A stretch of 53,881 bases of DNA, taken from DTYU01 sp040756575 (GTDB lineage: Bacteria; Bacillota; Desulfotomaculia; Desulfotomaculales; Ammonificaceae). Shown in pieces: positions 1 to 8,535 of the stretch. A program made the translations under genes and the position numbers. How positions within the stretch are numbered: the first letter of the stretch is position 1; the number at the start of each line of letters is the position of its first letter. The stretch is taken from contig JBFLYP010000018.1 in the NCBI GenBank assembly GCA_040756575.1, positions 1-53,881 of the forward strand. Direction: 5' to 3'. The notes beneath the pieces are model-generated. The model saw nothing but the letters and a program-made list of their open reading frames with translations. It was not told the DNA's origin and ran no database searches.

Positions 1-280
1 GTGATCTTATCTGCCAGAGGGAATTTACACACAAATTCGGACTTGACCCCTGCGGGCCAGTGGGTTCATTGTTGTACCCTCCAAGAGTTAGCCCGTTTGT
101 TTATGTTCGCGCTGGTTTAGCTGCCGGCGGACTGAGTCTGCTGTGCCGGTTGGCGGCGTCACCGCTATTGCCAATCGCAGCAGCAGAAGAAAATAGGCTA
201 AATCGCTAAGCGGCAAGCGGTGACACTGCAGCAGTTGACTGTGATAAAATATAGAAAAGCCGTTAAAGGAGCCTGGATAT

Positions 281-475
281 ATGAAATACAAAGTCAATAT
301 CGAAAAAACCGAGGAGGGTTATGCTGTCTGGTGCCCCGGTTTGCCTGGCTGTTGGTCGCAAGGGCAGACAGAAGAAGAAGCTTTAGAGAATATCAAAGAT
401 GCTATACAAGCGTACTTAGAGACTGTTGAAGATTTAAGTAAAAACAAGGAATCCCGTTATGTGGATGTAGGATAG
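281..475 (+). CDS. hicB: HicB-type antitoxin
   Basis: A 64-residue protein with the compact HicB fold signature: an N-terminal strand YKVNIEKTEEGYAVWCPGLPGC followed by a GQTEEEALENIKDAI helix. In this family HicB binds and neutralises the HicA ribonuclease and usually autoregulates the operon. The start is the ATG preceded by AAAGGAG at about 266-272. There is no added C-terminal DNA-binding domain, so this is the short form. The hicA gene follows after 3 bases, in the antitoxin-first order. The call rests on motif recognition and on the partner gene. Confidence 0.85.
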   Translation: MKYKVNIEKTEEGYAVWCPGLPGCWSQGQTEEEALENIKDAIQAYLETVEDLSKNKESRYVDVG

Positions 476-478
476 GGC

Positions 479-691
479 GTGCCAAAACTCCCGGGGATAA
501 ACCACCAGCGAGCTGTCGCCGCTTTTCAGAAAACGGGCTTCTGGATTACACGACAAGGCAGGCACATCACGATGACCAACGGTGAACGCATTATTACCAT
601 TCCGAGAGCAGACCCGGTCAACGCTTTTACGATGGCGGGAATTATAAAGGACGCTGGATTGACTGCTGAAGAATTCAAGAAGCTTTTGTAA
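479..691 (+). CDS. hicA: HicA-type toxin (mRNA interferase)
   Basis: A 70-residue protein with the double-stranded-RNA-binding-like HicA pattern: a LPGINHQRAVAAFQKTGF helix, then RQGRHITMTNGERIITIP carrying the catalytic-type GRHI histidine, then a C-terminal NAFTMAGIIKDAGLTAEEF helix. HicA enzymes cleave mRNA and tmRNA. The start is a GTG three bases after the hicB stop, so the two genes are translationally coupled. The length is typical and no lesion is seen. The usual opening K-x-x-G is partly kept (KLPGI). Confidence 0.85.
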   Translation: MPKLPGINHQRAVAAFQKTGFWITRQGRHITMTNGERIITIPRADPVNAFTMAGIIKDAGLTAEEFKKLL

Positions 692-810
692 AAGAGGGAT
701 TTTGGGGTGCGAAAACACCATCCTGTAGCGATCGCGCCGCTAATAACACTGGTGCTGCTGCTTGCCGGCTCGGTGAAAAAGCAACTGCCCCGGCGGGGCA
801 ATCCTTTGCC

Positions 811-1704
811 CTACAGGCTGGGCAGCGTCACCGCGAACCGCGTCCCGTTTTCCTCCGGCAGGACCTCGACCGTGCCCCCAAGACTTTCCGTCAGCGTCTT
901 CGCTATGTGCAGCCCCAGGCCGCTGTGGCCTTCACCCTTGGTGGTGTAGCCGGGTTCGAAGAGCCGCGCCGCCCTCTCCGCTTCTATGGCCGGCCCCCGG
1001 TTGCTCACCGCAATGCGCAGCAGCGGCCCGGCCCGCCGGATTTCCACCGTAACAAGCCTTTCGGACTCTTCCGAAGAAAGGACGGCGTCGAAGGCGTTAT
1101 CAATCAGGTTGCCGATGATGCGGGTAAGGTCGAGCGCCTTTGCGTCCAGACCGGCAAGGGAGGCGGAGACGTCCACTTCGAGCCTGATCCGCCGGACGTC
1201 GGCCTCGGTGGCCTTGGCCTTGAGCAAAGCGCCTACCACCGGGTTGTCTATTTTTAAAACGTCGTTGAAGGCCGCAATTTTCCCGGCCATCCTTTCGAGG
1301 TAAACCGACAGTTCCTCCAGCCGGTCCGCTTCGACTAACCGGGATATCTCCTCAACGTGGCGGAGAAAGTCCCGGTTCTGCGCCTGCATCGCTTCAGCCA
1401 GGCTGGCGAAGCCCTCCGTCATCGCCGCACGGACGGCGAGCAGCGCCTCTTTTTCGCTCACCCTGACCATCCTGCCGGCGGTGAAAACGTTGAAAACGAT
1501 GCTCGCGGCGAAACAAACGAGGATAATCACGTGCTTGCAGCTATCGGGGTGAACGGGGCTGTAGACGAGATACTGCGCGAAGGCCGCGGCCAGGAGGATT
1601 AGTTGAGCACAGGTCAACAAAAGCAGGAAGCCCTTGCTTTTGGCTGTACGATCCGGCCGAACGGCTGTTTCTGTTGTTTCTGAAGCTGATATTTCCCTTA
1701 GCAT
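811..1704 (-). CDS. GHKL sensor histidine kinase (Spo0B/LytS/AgrC-like)
   Basis: A 297-residue membrane kinase. Two hydrophobic segments lie near residues 25-45 and 58-77. A helical dimerisation segment around FLRHVEEISRLVEADR carries a candidate phospho-accepting His in a DFLxH context typical of Spo0B-like or AgrC-like kinases. A HATPase_c domain follows, with the N box NLIDNAFDAV and the G boxes LFEPGYTTK and GHSGLGL. It overlaps the end of the upstream LytTR regulator by 7 bases, so the pair forms one operon. No periplasmic sensor domain is visible beyond the short loop. The signal and target genes are unknown. The kinase call is secure; the subfamily is inferred. Confidence 0.8.
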   Translation of the reverse strand: MLREISASETTETAVRPDRTAKSKGFLLLLTCAQLILLAAAFAQYLVYSPVHPDSCKHVIILVCFAASIVFNVFTAGRMVRVSEKEALLAVRAAMTEGFASLAEAMQAQNRDFLRHVEEISRLVEADRLEELSVYLERMAGKIAAFNDVLKIDNPVVGALLKAKATEADVRRIRLEVDVSASLAGLDAKALDLTRIIGNLIDNAFDAVLSSEESERLVTVEIRRAGPLLRIAVSNRGPAIEAERAARLFEPGYTTKGEGHSGLGLHIAKTLTESLGGTVEVLPEENGTRFAVTLPSL

Positions 1705-2564
1705 CCGAGCAGCCGGCAGAACTCCTTGTACTTGTCCCGGCGCATCGTGACCTTTGCGTTGTTTTTTGGCGTGTAGTTGCGGAAGGAGACTTCGTAGATA
1801 CCGTCGCTTTTCCGGGGTGGTTCACGTTTTATTTCTCTCACGGGGACGCGGAGCGGGATTACCTTTTCTACCTGGCGGACATTGATGATAAAGCTCTTGT
1901 GGCAGCGGAGAAACCAAGCCGGGTCGAGTTTCTTTTCGATTTCGGAAAGGGTCTCGGCAGTTTCGTAGAGACCGCTACCGGTATGGATGACGCATTTTTT
2001 ATCTTGTTTTTCAATAAAAATGATCTCTTTTGTTTCGATTACCAGCCTGCCGTGACCATACTTTAGAACCAACTTCTGATGCTCCGGAGCGGATTTTCCT
2101 GCGGCGTCCGGTCCGGCAGGAGGTATTACGGCTTCACCCCTATCAACGGAGAGCGCCTTTTTAAACCGCATCGCTTTGGTCAGCGCCCGGCCGAGCCTCT
2201 CCCGGGTCACCGGCTTCACAACGTAATCAGCGGCATCCAGGTCATAAGAATCTCGGGCGTACTCGTAATGAGCGGAGACAAAAACAACAGAGACGCCGGG
2301 GTGCTCCTGCTGCAACCGGTAAACTGCGGAAAGCCCGTCCAGATCCGGCAGCTTAACATCCACGAAGACGATATCCGGCAGGCTCTCCCGCACCAGCGTG
2401 AGCATTTCCTCACCCGTACCGGCCTTGCCGACTACCGTTACCCCTTCGAACGTCTCCAGGAGTGTACATAGCAAATTGCAGATGGGTTCGTCATCGTCGG
2501 CAACGATTACCCTTAAACTGGTTTTGGACCCCAAAACCGTCTTTCCAGACACCAAAACCACCAT
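1698..2564 (-). CDS. LytTR-family response regulator (REC-LytTR)
   Basis: A 288-residue regulator. The N-terminal receiver domain shows VIVADDDEP (acidic pocket), IVFVDVKLPDLDG (phospho-Asp), a Ser in VVFVSAH, and the Lys in YVVKPV. The C-terminal LytTR DNA-binding domain has IIFIEKQDKKCVIHT and the family hallmark FLRCHKSFIINV. It is encoded just upstream of its kinase with a 7-base overlap. The first 10-15 codons lie inside a sequence repeated at 18.65 kb and do not resemble a receiver domain, so translation may instead begin at the TTG near 2534. Targets are unknown. LytTR regulators commonly bind paired direct repeats upstream of promoters. Confidence 0.85.
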   Translation of the reverse strand: MVVLVSGKTVLGSKTSLRVIVADDDEPICNLLCTLLETFEGVTVVGKAGTGEEMLTLVRESLPDIVFVDVKLPDLDGLSAVYRLQQEHPGVSVVFVSAHYEYARDSYDLDAADYVVKPVTRERLGRALTKAMRFKKALSVDRGEAVIPPAGPDAAGKSAPEHQKLVLKYGHGRLVIETKEIIFIEKQDKKCVIHTGSGLYETAETLSEIEKKLDPAWFLRCHKSFIINVRQVEKVIPLRVPVREIKREPPRKSDGIYEVSFRNYTPKNNAKVTMRRDKYKEFCRLLGC

Positions 2565-2713
2565 TATGAAGGTTAAAGTAGCGATTTCGCACTGTTAAGG
2601 TTTATTCTTCCTGGGTTAAAAAAATCCTTGTTAAAAAACGAAAAGTTAAATAATTTTGTCCGGGAGGTCTTTGTAAAAGCTTTCAGCCGGTACCTTGGAG
2701 CCATGCCTCTTAA
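2517..2713 (+). repeat. Island-flanking direct repeat, copy 1
   Basis: About 195 bases that recur in the same orientation at 18645-18832 with roughly 80% identity and a few indels. Shared blocks include AAAGTAGCGATTT, the TTTTGTCCGGGAGGTCTTTG block, and GCTTTCAGCCGGTACCTTGG. The two copies bracket the HEPN/MNT, AAA+ and type III CRISPR genes. This copy covers the region upstream of the LytTR regulator and its first codons on the minus strand. On the plus strand it could encode NFVREVFVKAFSRYLGAMPLK. I do not recognise it as a known IS end. Confidence 0.8.
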
Positions 2714-3053
2714 ATACGAAATTCTGCGCCTAATCAGCCAAGATGATGCCCAAAAGTACAACCTGAACGGCCGGCGGAAGGGCGACCTCAAGCGGTATCC
2801 TGACCTCACCGGCCTCTCCGAATATCCGCCACCGCCGGCGGTAACTGACGAAAGCGAGTATGGCGAGGAGGGTGTTGTAGGACAAAGGAAAGAGCAGCCG
2901 GAGCGGCAGGGAAGCAAAGTAGTCTTGAAGGGTAAGATGAAACCCGTAGTATGCTATAATTAAAGCATTACAAGATTTTGACGGCGGAAATACCGGATCG
3001 CGTGCCCTTGTCGCAGAACGCTGAACGGTTGGGTCCTGACGGGAGGGGATAAA
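2714..3053. other. Intergenic stretch after repeat copy 1
   Basis: No convincing gene. The plus-strand reading frame that starts in the repeat (2628) continues to 2963 and would give 111 residues, but beyond the repeat it has a Lys/Arg/Pro-rich composition with no recognised domain, and the second repeat copy diverges completely there. It is most likely a remnant. A promoter for the HEPN/MNT pair lies near 2950. Confidence 0.4.
2952..2960 (+). promoter_or_regulatory. Extended -10 promoter for the HEPN/MNT pair
   Basis: TGCTATAAT is a perfect TGn plus TATAAT extended -10 element, about 90 bases upstream of the HEPN start. No good -35 box lies at normal spacing, as expected for an extended -10 promoter. 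Its position fits the HEPN/MNT operon. Confidence 0.45.
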
Positions 3054-3452
3054 ATGCCCGAACGGAGCGAGGATTGGTTAAACCAGGCACAGAGGGATTT
3101 GGATTCTGCTGCGGTTATGATGCAAAACGGGATCTTTGAATGGGCGTGCTTTATCTCCCAGCAAGCGGCGGAAAAAGCCGTGAAGGCCGTTCTGCAGAGA
3201 ATGAGTGCCACGGCCTGGGGGCATTCGGTGTTTGACCTGCTGAGGATTCTCGCGAAAAGGGTTAGTGTCAGTGATGAGCTTTTAGACTGCGCAAGAACTT
3301 TGGACAAATATTATATCCCTACACGATACCCTAACGGTTTTGAAACGGGAAGCCCGTACGAGTATTTTACCAGGAGGGATGCCGAGGATGCCCTCTTTTG
3401 TGGCCGAAGAATCTTTGAATTCTGTAAAGGTCTTCTGGCTCGACCAAGATAA
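3054..3452 (+). CDS. HEPN-domain protein (toxin of HEPN/MNT pair)
   Basis: A 132-residue all-helical HEPN protein of the pfam05168 type. It opens with DWLNQAQRDLDSAAVMM, then FEWACFISQQAAEKAVKAVL, a conserved WGHSVFDLL, and the C-terminal DKYYIPTRYPNGF motif typical of the family. HEPN proteins next to MNT nucleotidyltransferases act as RNase toxins that the partner inactivates by AMPylation. The canonical R-x4-6-H is not perfect: R and H in RMSATAWGH are 8 residues apart, so catalytic activity is uncertain. The start is ATG with GGGAGGGG just upstream. It overlaps the MNT gene by about 65 bases. Confidence 0.8.
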   Translation: MPERSEDWLNQAQRDLDSAAVMMQNGIFEWACFISQQAAEKAVKAVLQRMSATAWGHSVFDLLRILAKRVSVSDELLDCARTLDKYYIPTRYPNGFETGSPYEYFTRRDAEDALFCGRRIFEFCKGLLARPR

Positions 3453-3750
3453 ACTGCTGACAGAAATTCATAAGGTTGCGGTGAGGGTAGGGCAGGCAGA
3501 CGAGAATATAAAGAAGATCGTCCTTTTCGGCTCGCTGGCGGAAAAAAGAGCAGTGCCTGGGAGCGATGCGGATATTTTAATCATCCTTGGAAAGGATGAT
3601 AGGGCTTTTACAGATAGAATCTCAGAATGGTCTGAGCGATTTGTTGTGGATTTCCCGGTTGAGGTTTTTCCCTATACCCAAAAGGAGTTGGGCAACGCCG
3701 TTGCTACGAAGGCAATGGAGAAGGGGATTGTGCTGTTTGAGCGAGAATAA
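3388..3750 (+). CDS. MNT-type minimal nucleotidyltransferase (antitoxin)
   Basis: About 120 residues. The nucleotidyltransferase signature is intact: KIVLFGSLAEKRAVPGSDADI has the G-S-x10-D-x-D pattern, with a later Asp/Glu in FPVEVFPY. MNT proteins of this kind AMPylate and neutralise their HEPN partner. I chose the ATG at 3388 because AGGAGG at 3372-3377 is well spaced. The frame is open upstream to a TTG at 3340. It is encoded inside the end of the HEPN gene in another frame, so the two are coupled. Confidence 0.8.
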   Translation: MPSFVAEESLNSVKVFWLDQDKLLTEIHKVAVRVGQADENIKKIVLFGSLAEKRAVPGSDADILIILGKDDRAFTDRISEWSERFVVDFPVEVFPYTQKELGNAVATKAMEKGIVLFERE

Positions 3751-4078
3751 AGATACTTGGGGGAAGATGAGAACGTTGCGCCAAATAGCGCAGTTTTAAA
3801 CTGAACTGATTAAATTCTTCAGTCCATACCGAATCCTTCTATGACAACCGCAAATCCGTACGTTTGTTCCCAAAAAACGGCGTTTCATTCCGCAAAAGCG
3901 GCAAGTTACTCCGGAGCCGTTGTGCTGCTGCTGTTTCTCCTGCAGACTAAAATCTGAATATCGCTTCCCCAATTTCTCGGCTTCCCTTTCCGATTTTCAG
4001 CAGGAAATTTGCACCAAAGAGCGAAACTTAAGTGAAAATTAGGTGAAACTTTCCCCAAGAACCAGACGGGGGCGAAGA
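3751..4078. other. Intergenic region before the AAA+ gene
   Basis: No gene is seen. A short hairpin (TGCGC at 3777-3781 pairing with GCGCA at 3788-3792, followed by GTTTT) could be a weak terminator for the HEPN/MNT pair. The rest is AT-richer than its surroundings and holds no motif I recognise. Confidence 0.35.
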
Positions 4079-6316
4079 ATGTCAAACAATTCATTAAGCG
4101 GTAGCGGCGGGCAGCCCGAGCTTGCTTTAAGCGCCCACTTTTTTCTAAGAATTGCCAATAAGACTTTTAAAAACAATGCCCGTATCGGCACCAATTCATG
4201 GTTATTGTTGCTTGCTGACTATTTCGATTCGCTGATCGAAGAAATAGTAGACGGTCTTGACGTAAACGAACTCAAGGAGCAGTTGCGGCTGGAGTTAACA
4301 CACGGACAGGGTGGGCCACGGCTCTCGGCGAAGGAAGTAACAAATAAGGCGCGGGATATCGCGCAAAAATTAGGTGATTCGCGGGTTGAAGTCAAGCATT
4401 TAGCCATCGCCATCCTCGAGAGCGCCGGATACGAGGTTGTTGGGGAAGAGTGTTCATTAACGCCGGAGGAAATCGAGCGGCGTTTTGACGCGCTTTTCGG
4501 GATCCTTTCTGAAGATCAGGAAGACGAATCTGAAGACGAATCTGCCGATGACCGCCCGAAGGAACAAACCGGGGCTTCGGGTGACAGCCGGGCAGAAAAA
4601 CTCGAGGAATTCGGACGCAACCTGACCCGTCAGGCCCGGCGGGGGAGGTTCGGCAACGTCGTAGGGCGCGAAGAAGAGATTCAACTGGTGATCGAAACGC
4701 TTTGCCGGCGGACTAAACGCAACCCGGTGCTGGTCGGCCCGGCCGGCGTCGGGAAGACCGCCATCGTGGAGGGCCTGGCGCAGCGGGTGGTCCGCGGCGA
4801 AGTGCCGGATTTGCTGAAGGGCGTACAGATATACGAGATTCAACCGACGGCTTTGGTTGCCGGTACGCGGTACTACGGAATACTGGAGGAACGGATGGAA
4901 ATCCTCATCCGCGAGGCGAGCCGCGAGGACGTCATCCTGTTCATCGACGAATTACACAGCATCGTGGGTGCCGGCGGCCCTACGGGAAGGAATGACGTGG
5001 CCAGCCTCCTGAAACCCGCCTTGGCGCGCGGGGACCTGGCCTGCATCGCGGCGACCACTGACGAGGAGTACCGGCGGTACATAGAGCCGGACCCGGCGCT
5101 CGAGCGCCGTTTTCAACCGGTCCGGGTGCAGGAACTTACCCCGGAGCAGACACTTGGCGTACTTTCCTCCCTGCGCGACGAACTTGCGCGGCTGCGCGGC
5201 GTACGGGCGCCGGACGACGTTCTCCGCTGGCTGGTATCCTTCGCCCAGCAGTTCATGCGCAACCGGTATTTCCCCGATAAAGCGGTTGACCTTTTGGAGC
5301 AGAGCGTGGCCCACGCGGTTGTGCAAGGAAAGGACACTCTCGACATGGAAACCGCGATGGCCGTGGCCCGGCGGGTCGTAGGCATGCCGCTCGACGTGGG
5401 TGAACGCCTCCGCAACCTGAAAGCCAAACTGGCTGAATCCGCCCTCCTGGATGAAGGCGACTGTGAGACATTGTTGAACCGCCTGAGCGTGACAATGAGG
5501 GGCCTGGATCTGCGCCCCAGCCGGCCCAACGCAGTTGTCTTGCTTGTGGAAAACGCTGCGGCTGACAGCGAGAGACTGGCGGAAATACTTGCGGAGGCGC
5601 TGAACGGTTCCCCGAACCGGGTTATCACTGTGGACTTCAGCCGCTTTCAACACCCGGCCGACATCGCCATTCTCGCCGGCGCGTCATCCGGTTACAGATA
5701 CGATGATACTGCCGGAATGCTGCACCGCCTCCTGCAAATACCCCACTGCGTGCTGCGCTTTGAAAATATCCACGCCTGCCACCCGGCGGTCCGCGAAGCG
5801 GCAGCCGAGATGCTTGCGGAAGGCTCGCTGGTGGACGCTCGCGGCCGGCGGATATACCTTAGCGACACCATCGTTTTAATCACTGCCGAACTTTCGCCGG
5901 CGGAAACGCAAATATCCGGTTTCCGGGCGCCCGAGCAGAAAAGCGGCCCCGATTTCCGCCGGCTTGCCGCCGAATTGGGGAATGACCTGGTTGCTCAGGT
6001 GGACCTGGTGTGTGCCGGGGTTCCGGACTCCGTCGCCGCCCGGCGTCAATGGCTGTGCAGGAACCTCCTCGACGACTTATCACAGCGGCTCAAAGAATCC
6101 GGGCTCGCTCTCCGCTTCGACGAAAGCGTGCTTGACTGGCTGCTCACTTTCAAGTGCAGGAACAGGCGTGAATGGGAGAGGCTGATTGATGAAGAGATCT
6201 GTACCCACCTGGCCGGCCACCTGGCCAACGCCGGACCGAACAGGGCCGAAACGCTGCTGGTGAAGCACGACGGCAGTTCGGTGGCTATAGAACTTGAGCC
6301 GGGCGAGGATGCGTAG
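4079..6316 (+). CDS. ClpC-like double AAA+ ATPase with degenerate D2
   Basis: About 745 residues, close to ClpB/ClpC size. Residues 1-150 form a divergent Clp-N-like helical domain, followed by a very acidic linker (EDQEDESEDESADDRPKE). D1 is a canonical ClpC/ClpB module: GRFGNVVGREEEI, Walker A GPAGVGKT (about 220-227), pore-loop region GTRYYG, Walker B ILFIDELH (about 286-292), and arginine finger region ALERRF. The second ATPase region (about 470-680) keeps the fold outline, but where Walker A should be it reads VVLLVENAAADSERLAE, and Walker B is CVLRFENIH. D2 is therefore probably unable to hydrolyse ATP. No ClpP-binding LGF-type loop is evident. It sits 166 bases before cas10 on the same strand, which suggests a role in the defence island, but none is established. 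An upstream GTG at 4043 is an alternative start. Confidence 0.75.
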   Translation: MSNNSLSGSGGQPELALSAHFFLRIANKTFKNNARIGTNSWLLLLADYFDSLIEEIVDGLDVNELKEQLRLELTHGQGGPRLSAKEVTNKARDIAQKLGDSRVEVKHLAIAILESAGYEVVGEECSLTPEEIERRFDALFGILSEDQEDESEDESADDRPKEQTGASGDSRAEKLEEFGRNLTRQARRGRFGNVVGREEEIQLVIETLCRRTKRNPVLVGPAGVGKTAIVEGLAQRVVRGEVPDLLKGVQIYEIQPTALVAGTRYYGILEERMEILIREASREDVILFIDELHSIVGAGGPTGRNDVASLLKPALARGDLACIAATTDEEYRRYIEPDPALERRFQPVRVQELTPEQTLGVLSSLRDELARLRGVRAPDDVLRWLVSFAQQFMRNRYFPDKAVDLLEQSVAHAVVQGKDTLDMETAMAVARRVVGMPLDVGERLRNLKAKLAESALLDEGDCETLLNRLSVTMRGLDLRPSRPNAVVLLVENAAADSERLAEILAEALNGSPNRVITVDFSRFQHPADIAILAGASSGYRYDDTAGMLHRLLQIPHCVLRFENIHACHPAVREAAAEMLAEGSLVDARGRRIYLSDTIVLITAELSPAETQISGFRAPEQKSGPDFRRLAAELGNDLVAQVDLVCAGVPDSVAARRQWLCRNLLDDLSQRLKESGLALRFDESVLDWLLTFKCRNRREWERLIDEEICTHLAGHLANAGPNRAETLLVKHDGSSVAIELEPGEDA

Positions 6317-6482
6317 GGAGGTGCGCGGGGGGCGTAAGAGTAGCCCTGGGTTCCCTGGCATTTTTTTGATTTTGCAGCAGGGAATTTGGCGTATAAGACA
6401 AAGCATTAATGGATTTATTTGCTAATTCTCCAGCATTTGCGGTTTGTCACCTGAATATCTGTTTCGGCCGGGAGGTGGATTG

Positions 6483-8535
6483 ATGGAATCAATGACGACA
6501 CCAGATTAAGATTCGGCAGGTGAAGACACCTGGAAAGAGAGTAAAGCGAGGGCGGCACGCGCCGTAACGGAGAGCCTGAAGGCAGCCTGGCAGCGGGAAA
6601 AGGACTCGGACGCCCCTCCCTCTCAGTGGGATTCCTGGGAAGATGTGCAGGGTAAGGTTGAAGCCGCGTTTGAGAACGCCCAAGAAGCGAGGAAAGGCGG
6701 CCAAGAGGCGTTTGAGGGCGACCAGGAAGCGTTTTCAGAACTCGAACGCTGGTTTGAGCCTGAAAAAGAGCCGCTGCTGGCGCTGGCGGTCGCTGATGTT
6801 GACCAGATCCAGCCCTACGTCTTCGAGTCAGCCAAGATACCGGAGATGCGGGGGGCTAGCGAACTGGTCAACCAGCTCGGGGATGAAGGGCTAAAGGAGG
6901 TCTTGAAGGCTGAAGGACTGCCGGAGGAAGTCATTATTTACCACCGCGGCGGCGGGGCGATGTTCTTAGTGCCTTTGGCGCAGGCCGAGGCGGTGTGCGC
7001 GGCGCTGGAGAGAGAATACCTGCGCGAAACGCTGATAGCAAGCATCACTGCTGTTTGCCAGAAGGTCCGGCTGCGTCAGCTCCTTGAGCCGGAGGGTTTT
7101 AAACAGGTCCGCAACCAACTCATTCACCGGCTGCAAATCAGGAAGCTCCAGAAACCGTCGCCCGTTCATTTTGAATGGCTGCCTGTGGCGCGCCGCTGCC
7201 AGGCCTGCCACATCCGGCCGGCTACCGGTGTTTACACAGAATCGGCAGATCAGCCTGAGCTGTGCGAGGCGTGCTGGAAAAAACGCAGAGAAGGGTAAGA
7301 AGCAAAGTTACCGGGCGGTTTTATTAGATATTTGGAAAAGTATAAAGAAAAGTATAAAGAACAAGCGCCGTATCTGGAAACAATCAGGGCTGATAAGCAA
7401 GCTGTTTCCGGTGAAGATGATATAAAAAAGATACTCCGTGCCGAAACCCTTGAAGAGCTCTCATCCAACGGCTATGTCGGTGTGATCGCCGCTGATGGTG
7501 ACAGCGTCGGCAGTATCCTGCCAAAGCTCAAATCGCTCGCGGAGTATGTGCATTTTTCGCGAAAACTGCATGATCTTTCCACCGGGTGTGTGTACGAGTC
7601 TTTAGCGACGGTTCTCCGTGCCGGGCGCAAAGAGCAACCAGACGGTGAGGAAAAGAGATGCTTCCACCCCTTCGAGCTGGTTGCCCTCGGCGGCGACGAC
7701 CTGTTTCTGATCCTGCCTGCAAAGAGCACTCTGGCTATGGTGCAAGAAATCACCCGCCGCTGGGAGGAAGGCCGCGCCGGCATAATCCCCCCCCGGCAGG
7801 AATGACCTCCCGCCGCCCACGCTCTCTTTCGGCCTGCTTATCTGCCCGCACACCCTGTCGGTTTACTTCATGCACCAGCTTTCTCAGCAACTGCTCCGGC
7901 ACGCCAAATCAACCCGTCTCAAGAAAAAGCTGCAAAACAAGGCGGACGATTTGCCGGGCTACATTGACTTTCTCTTCTTGAAATCGAGCGGCGTGCCGCG
8001 CACCGACGCTGTGCAGATGCAGAAGGTTCTCTATGAATATGAACACGAGAGCGAACCAAGGGTCATGCTGCGGCTGACGGAGCGGCCGTACCCGCTGGAG
8101 GCTTTCCATGATCTGGTCAGGACCGCCGGCGCGCTGAAGCGGGCCGGCCTGACCCGCACGCAGCGCCATTCTTTGGCCCGCAGCCTGCGTCTCGGAAGGT
8201 TCCGGTCCACGATGGACGTGATGCTCTACTGGGCGCGGCAGCCTCGGGACGAAAAGGGAGAGGAAATCCGCACCGCATTCGGAAAATGGATCGAGCGGCT
8301 CCAGGGCGGATCCAGCGGGCAGTCCGGCGTACAGTCCGGCACGCGGTCCAGCGGGCAGTCCAGCGCGCAGTCCGGCGGGCAACTGGTTTTCCCGTGGCGT
8401 GAAGAAAAACGCGGCGGGCAGGCGCTATGGACGACCCAACTGCTGGATGTTTTGGAATTAATGGAGTGGGTGGAGGTGAGTATGACCGATGCGGCTTCAA
8501 ATAACGGTAACCTGGGTGCTGGCAACGCCTCTTAG
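6483..8535 (+). pseudogene. cas10: cas10 (type III, GGDD palm domain), interrupted
   Basis: Decoded through its lesions this is a roughly 680-residue Cas10/Cmr2-like large subunit without an HD nuclease domain. Features in order: a charged helical N-terminus; palm 1 (LLALAVADVDQIQPYVFESA); a zinc-ribbon pair CQAC...CEAC; DGD motif in GVIAADGDSVG; palm 2 with intact GGDD (7689-7700) in ALGGDDLFLILPA; and a C-terminal helical domain. Cas10 with GGDD makes cyclic oligoadenylates when the effector binds target RNA. Lesions: TAA at 6507-6509, eight codons after an ATG (6483) with an excellent ribosome site; TAA at 7296-7298, in the same frame as the sequence on both sides; and a one-base frameshift at the C8 run 7787-7794, after which the frame resumes as DLPPPTLSFGLLICPHTL. 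Reinitiation could make pieces from about 6645 or 7332. The identity is secure; the gene is probably non-functional as read. Confidence 0.8.

Noticed and set aside
12..60. IS terminal sequence at the left edge
   Set aside because: The stretch resembles non-coding ends near IS elements, but without an inverted partner or transposase in the window it cannot be supported.
2628..2963. A 111-residue plus-strand gene starting in the flanking repeat
   Set aside because: Conserved only within the repeat; afterwards composition is non-protein-like and the second repeat copy diverges.
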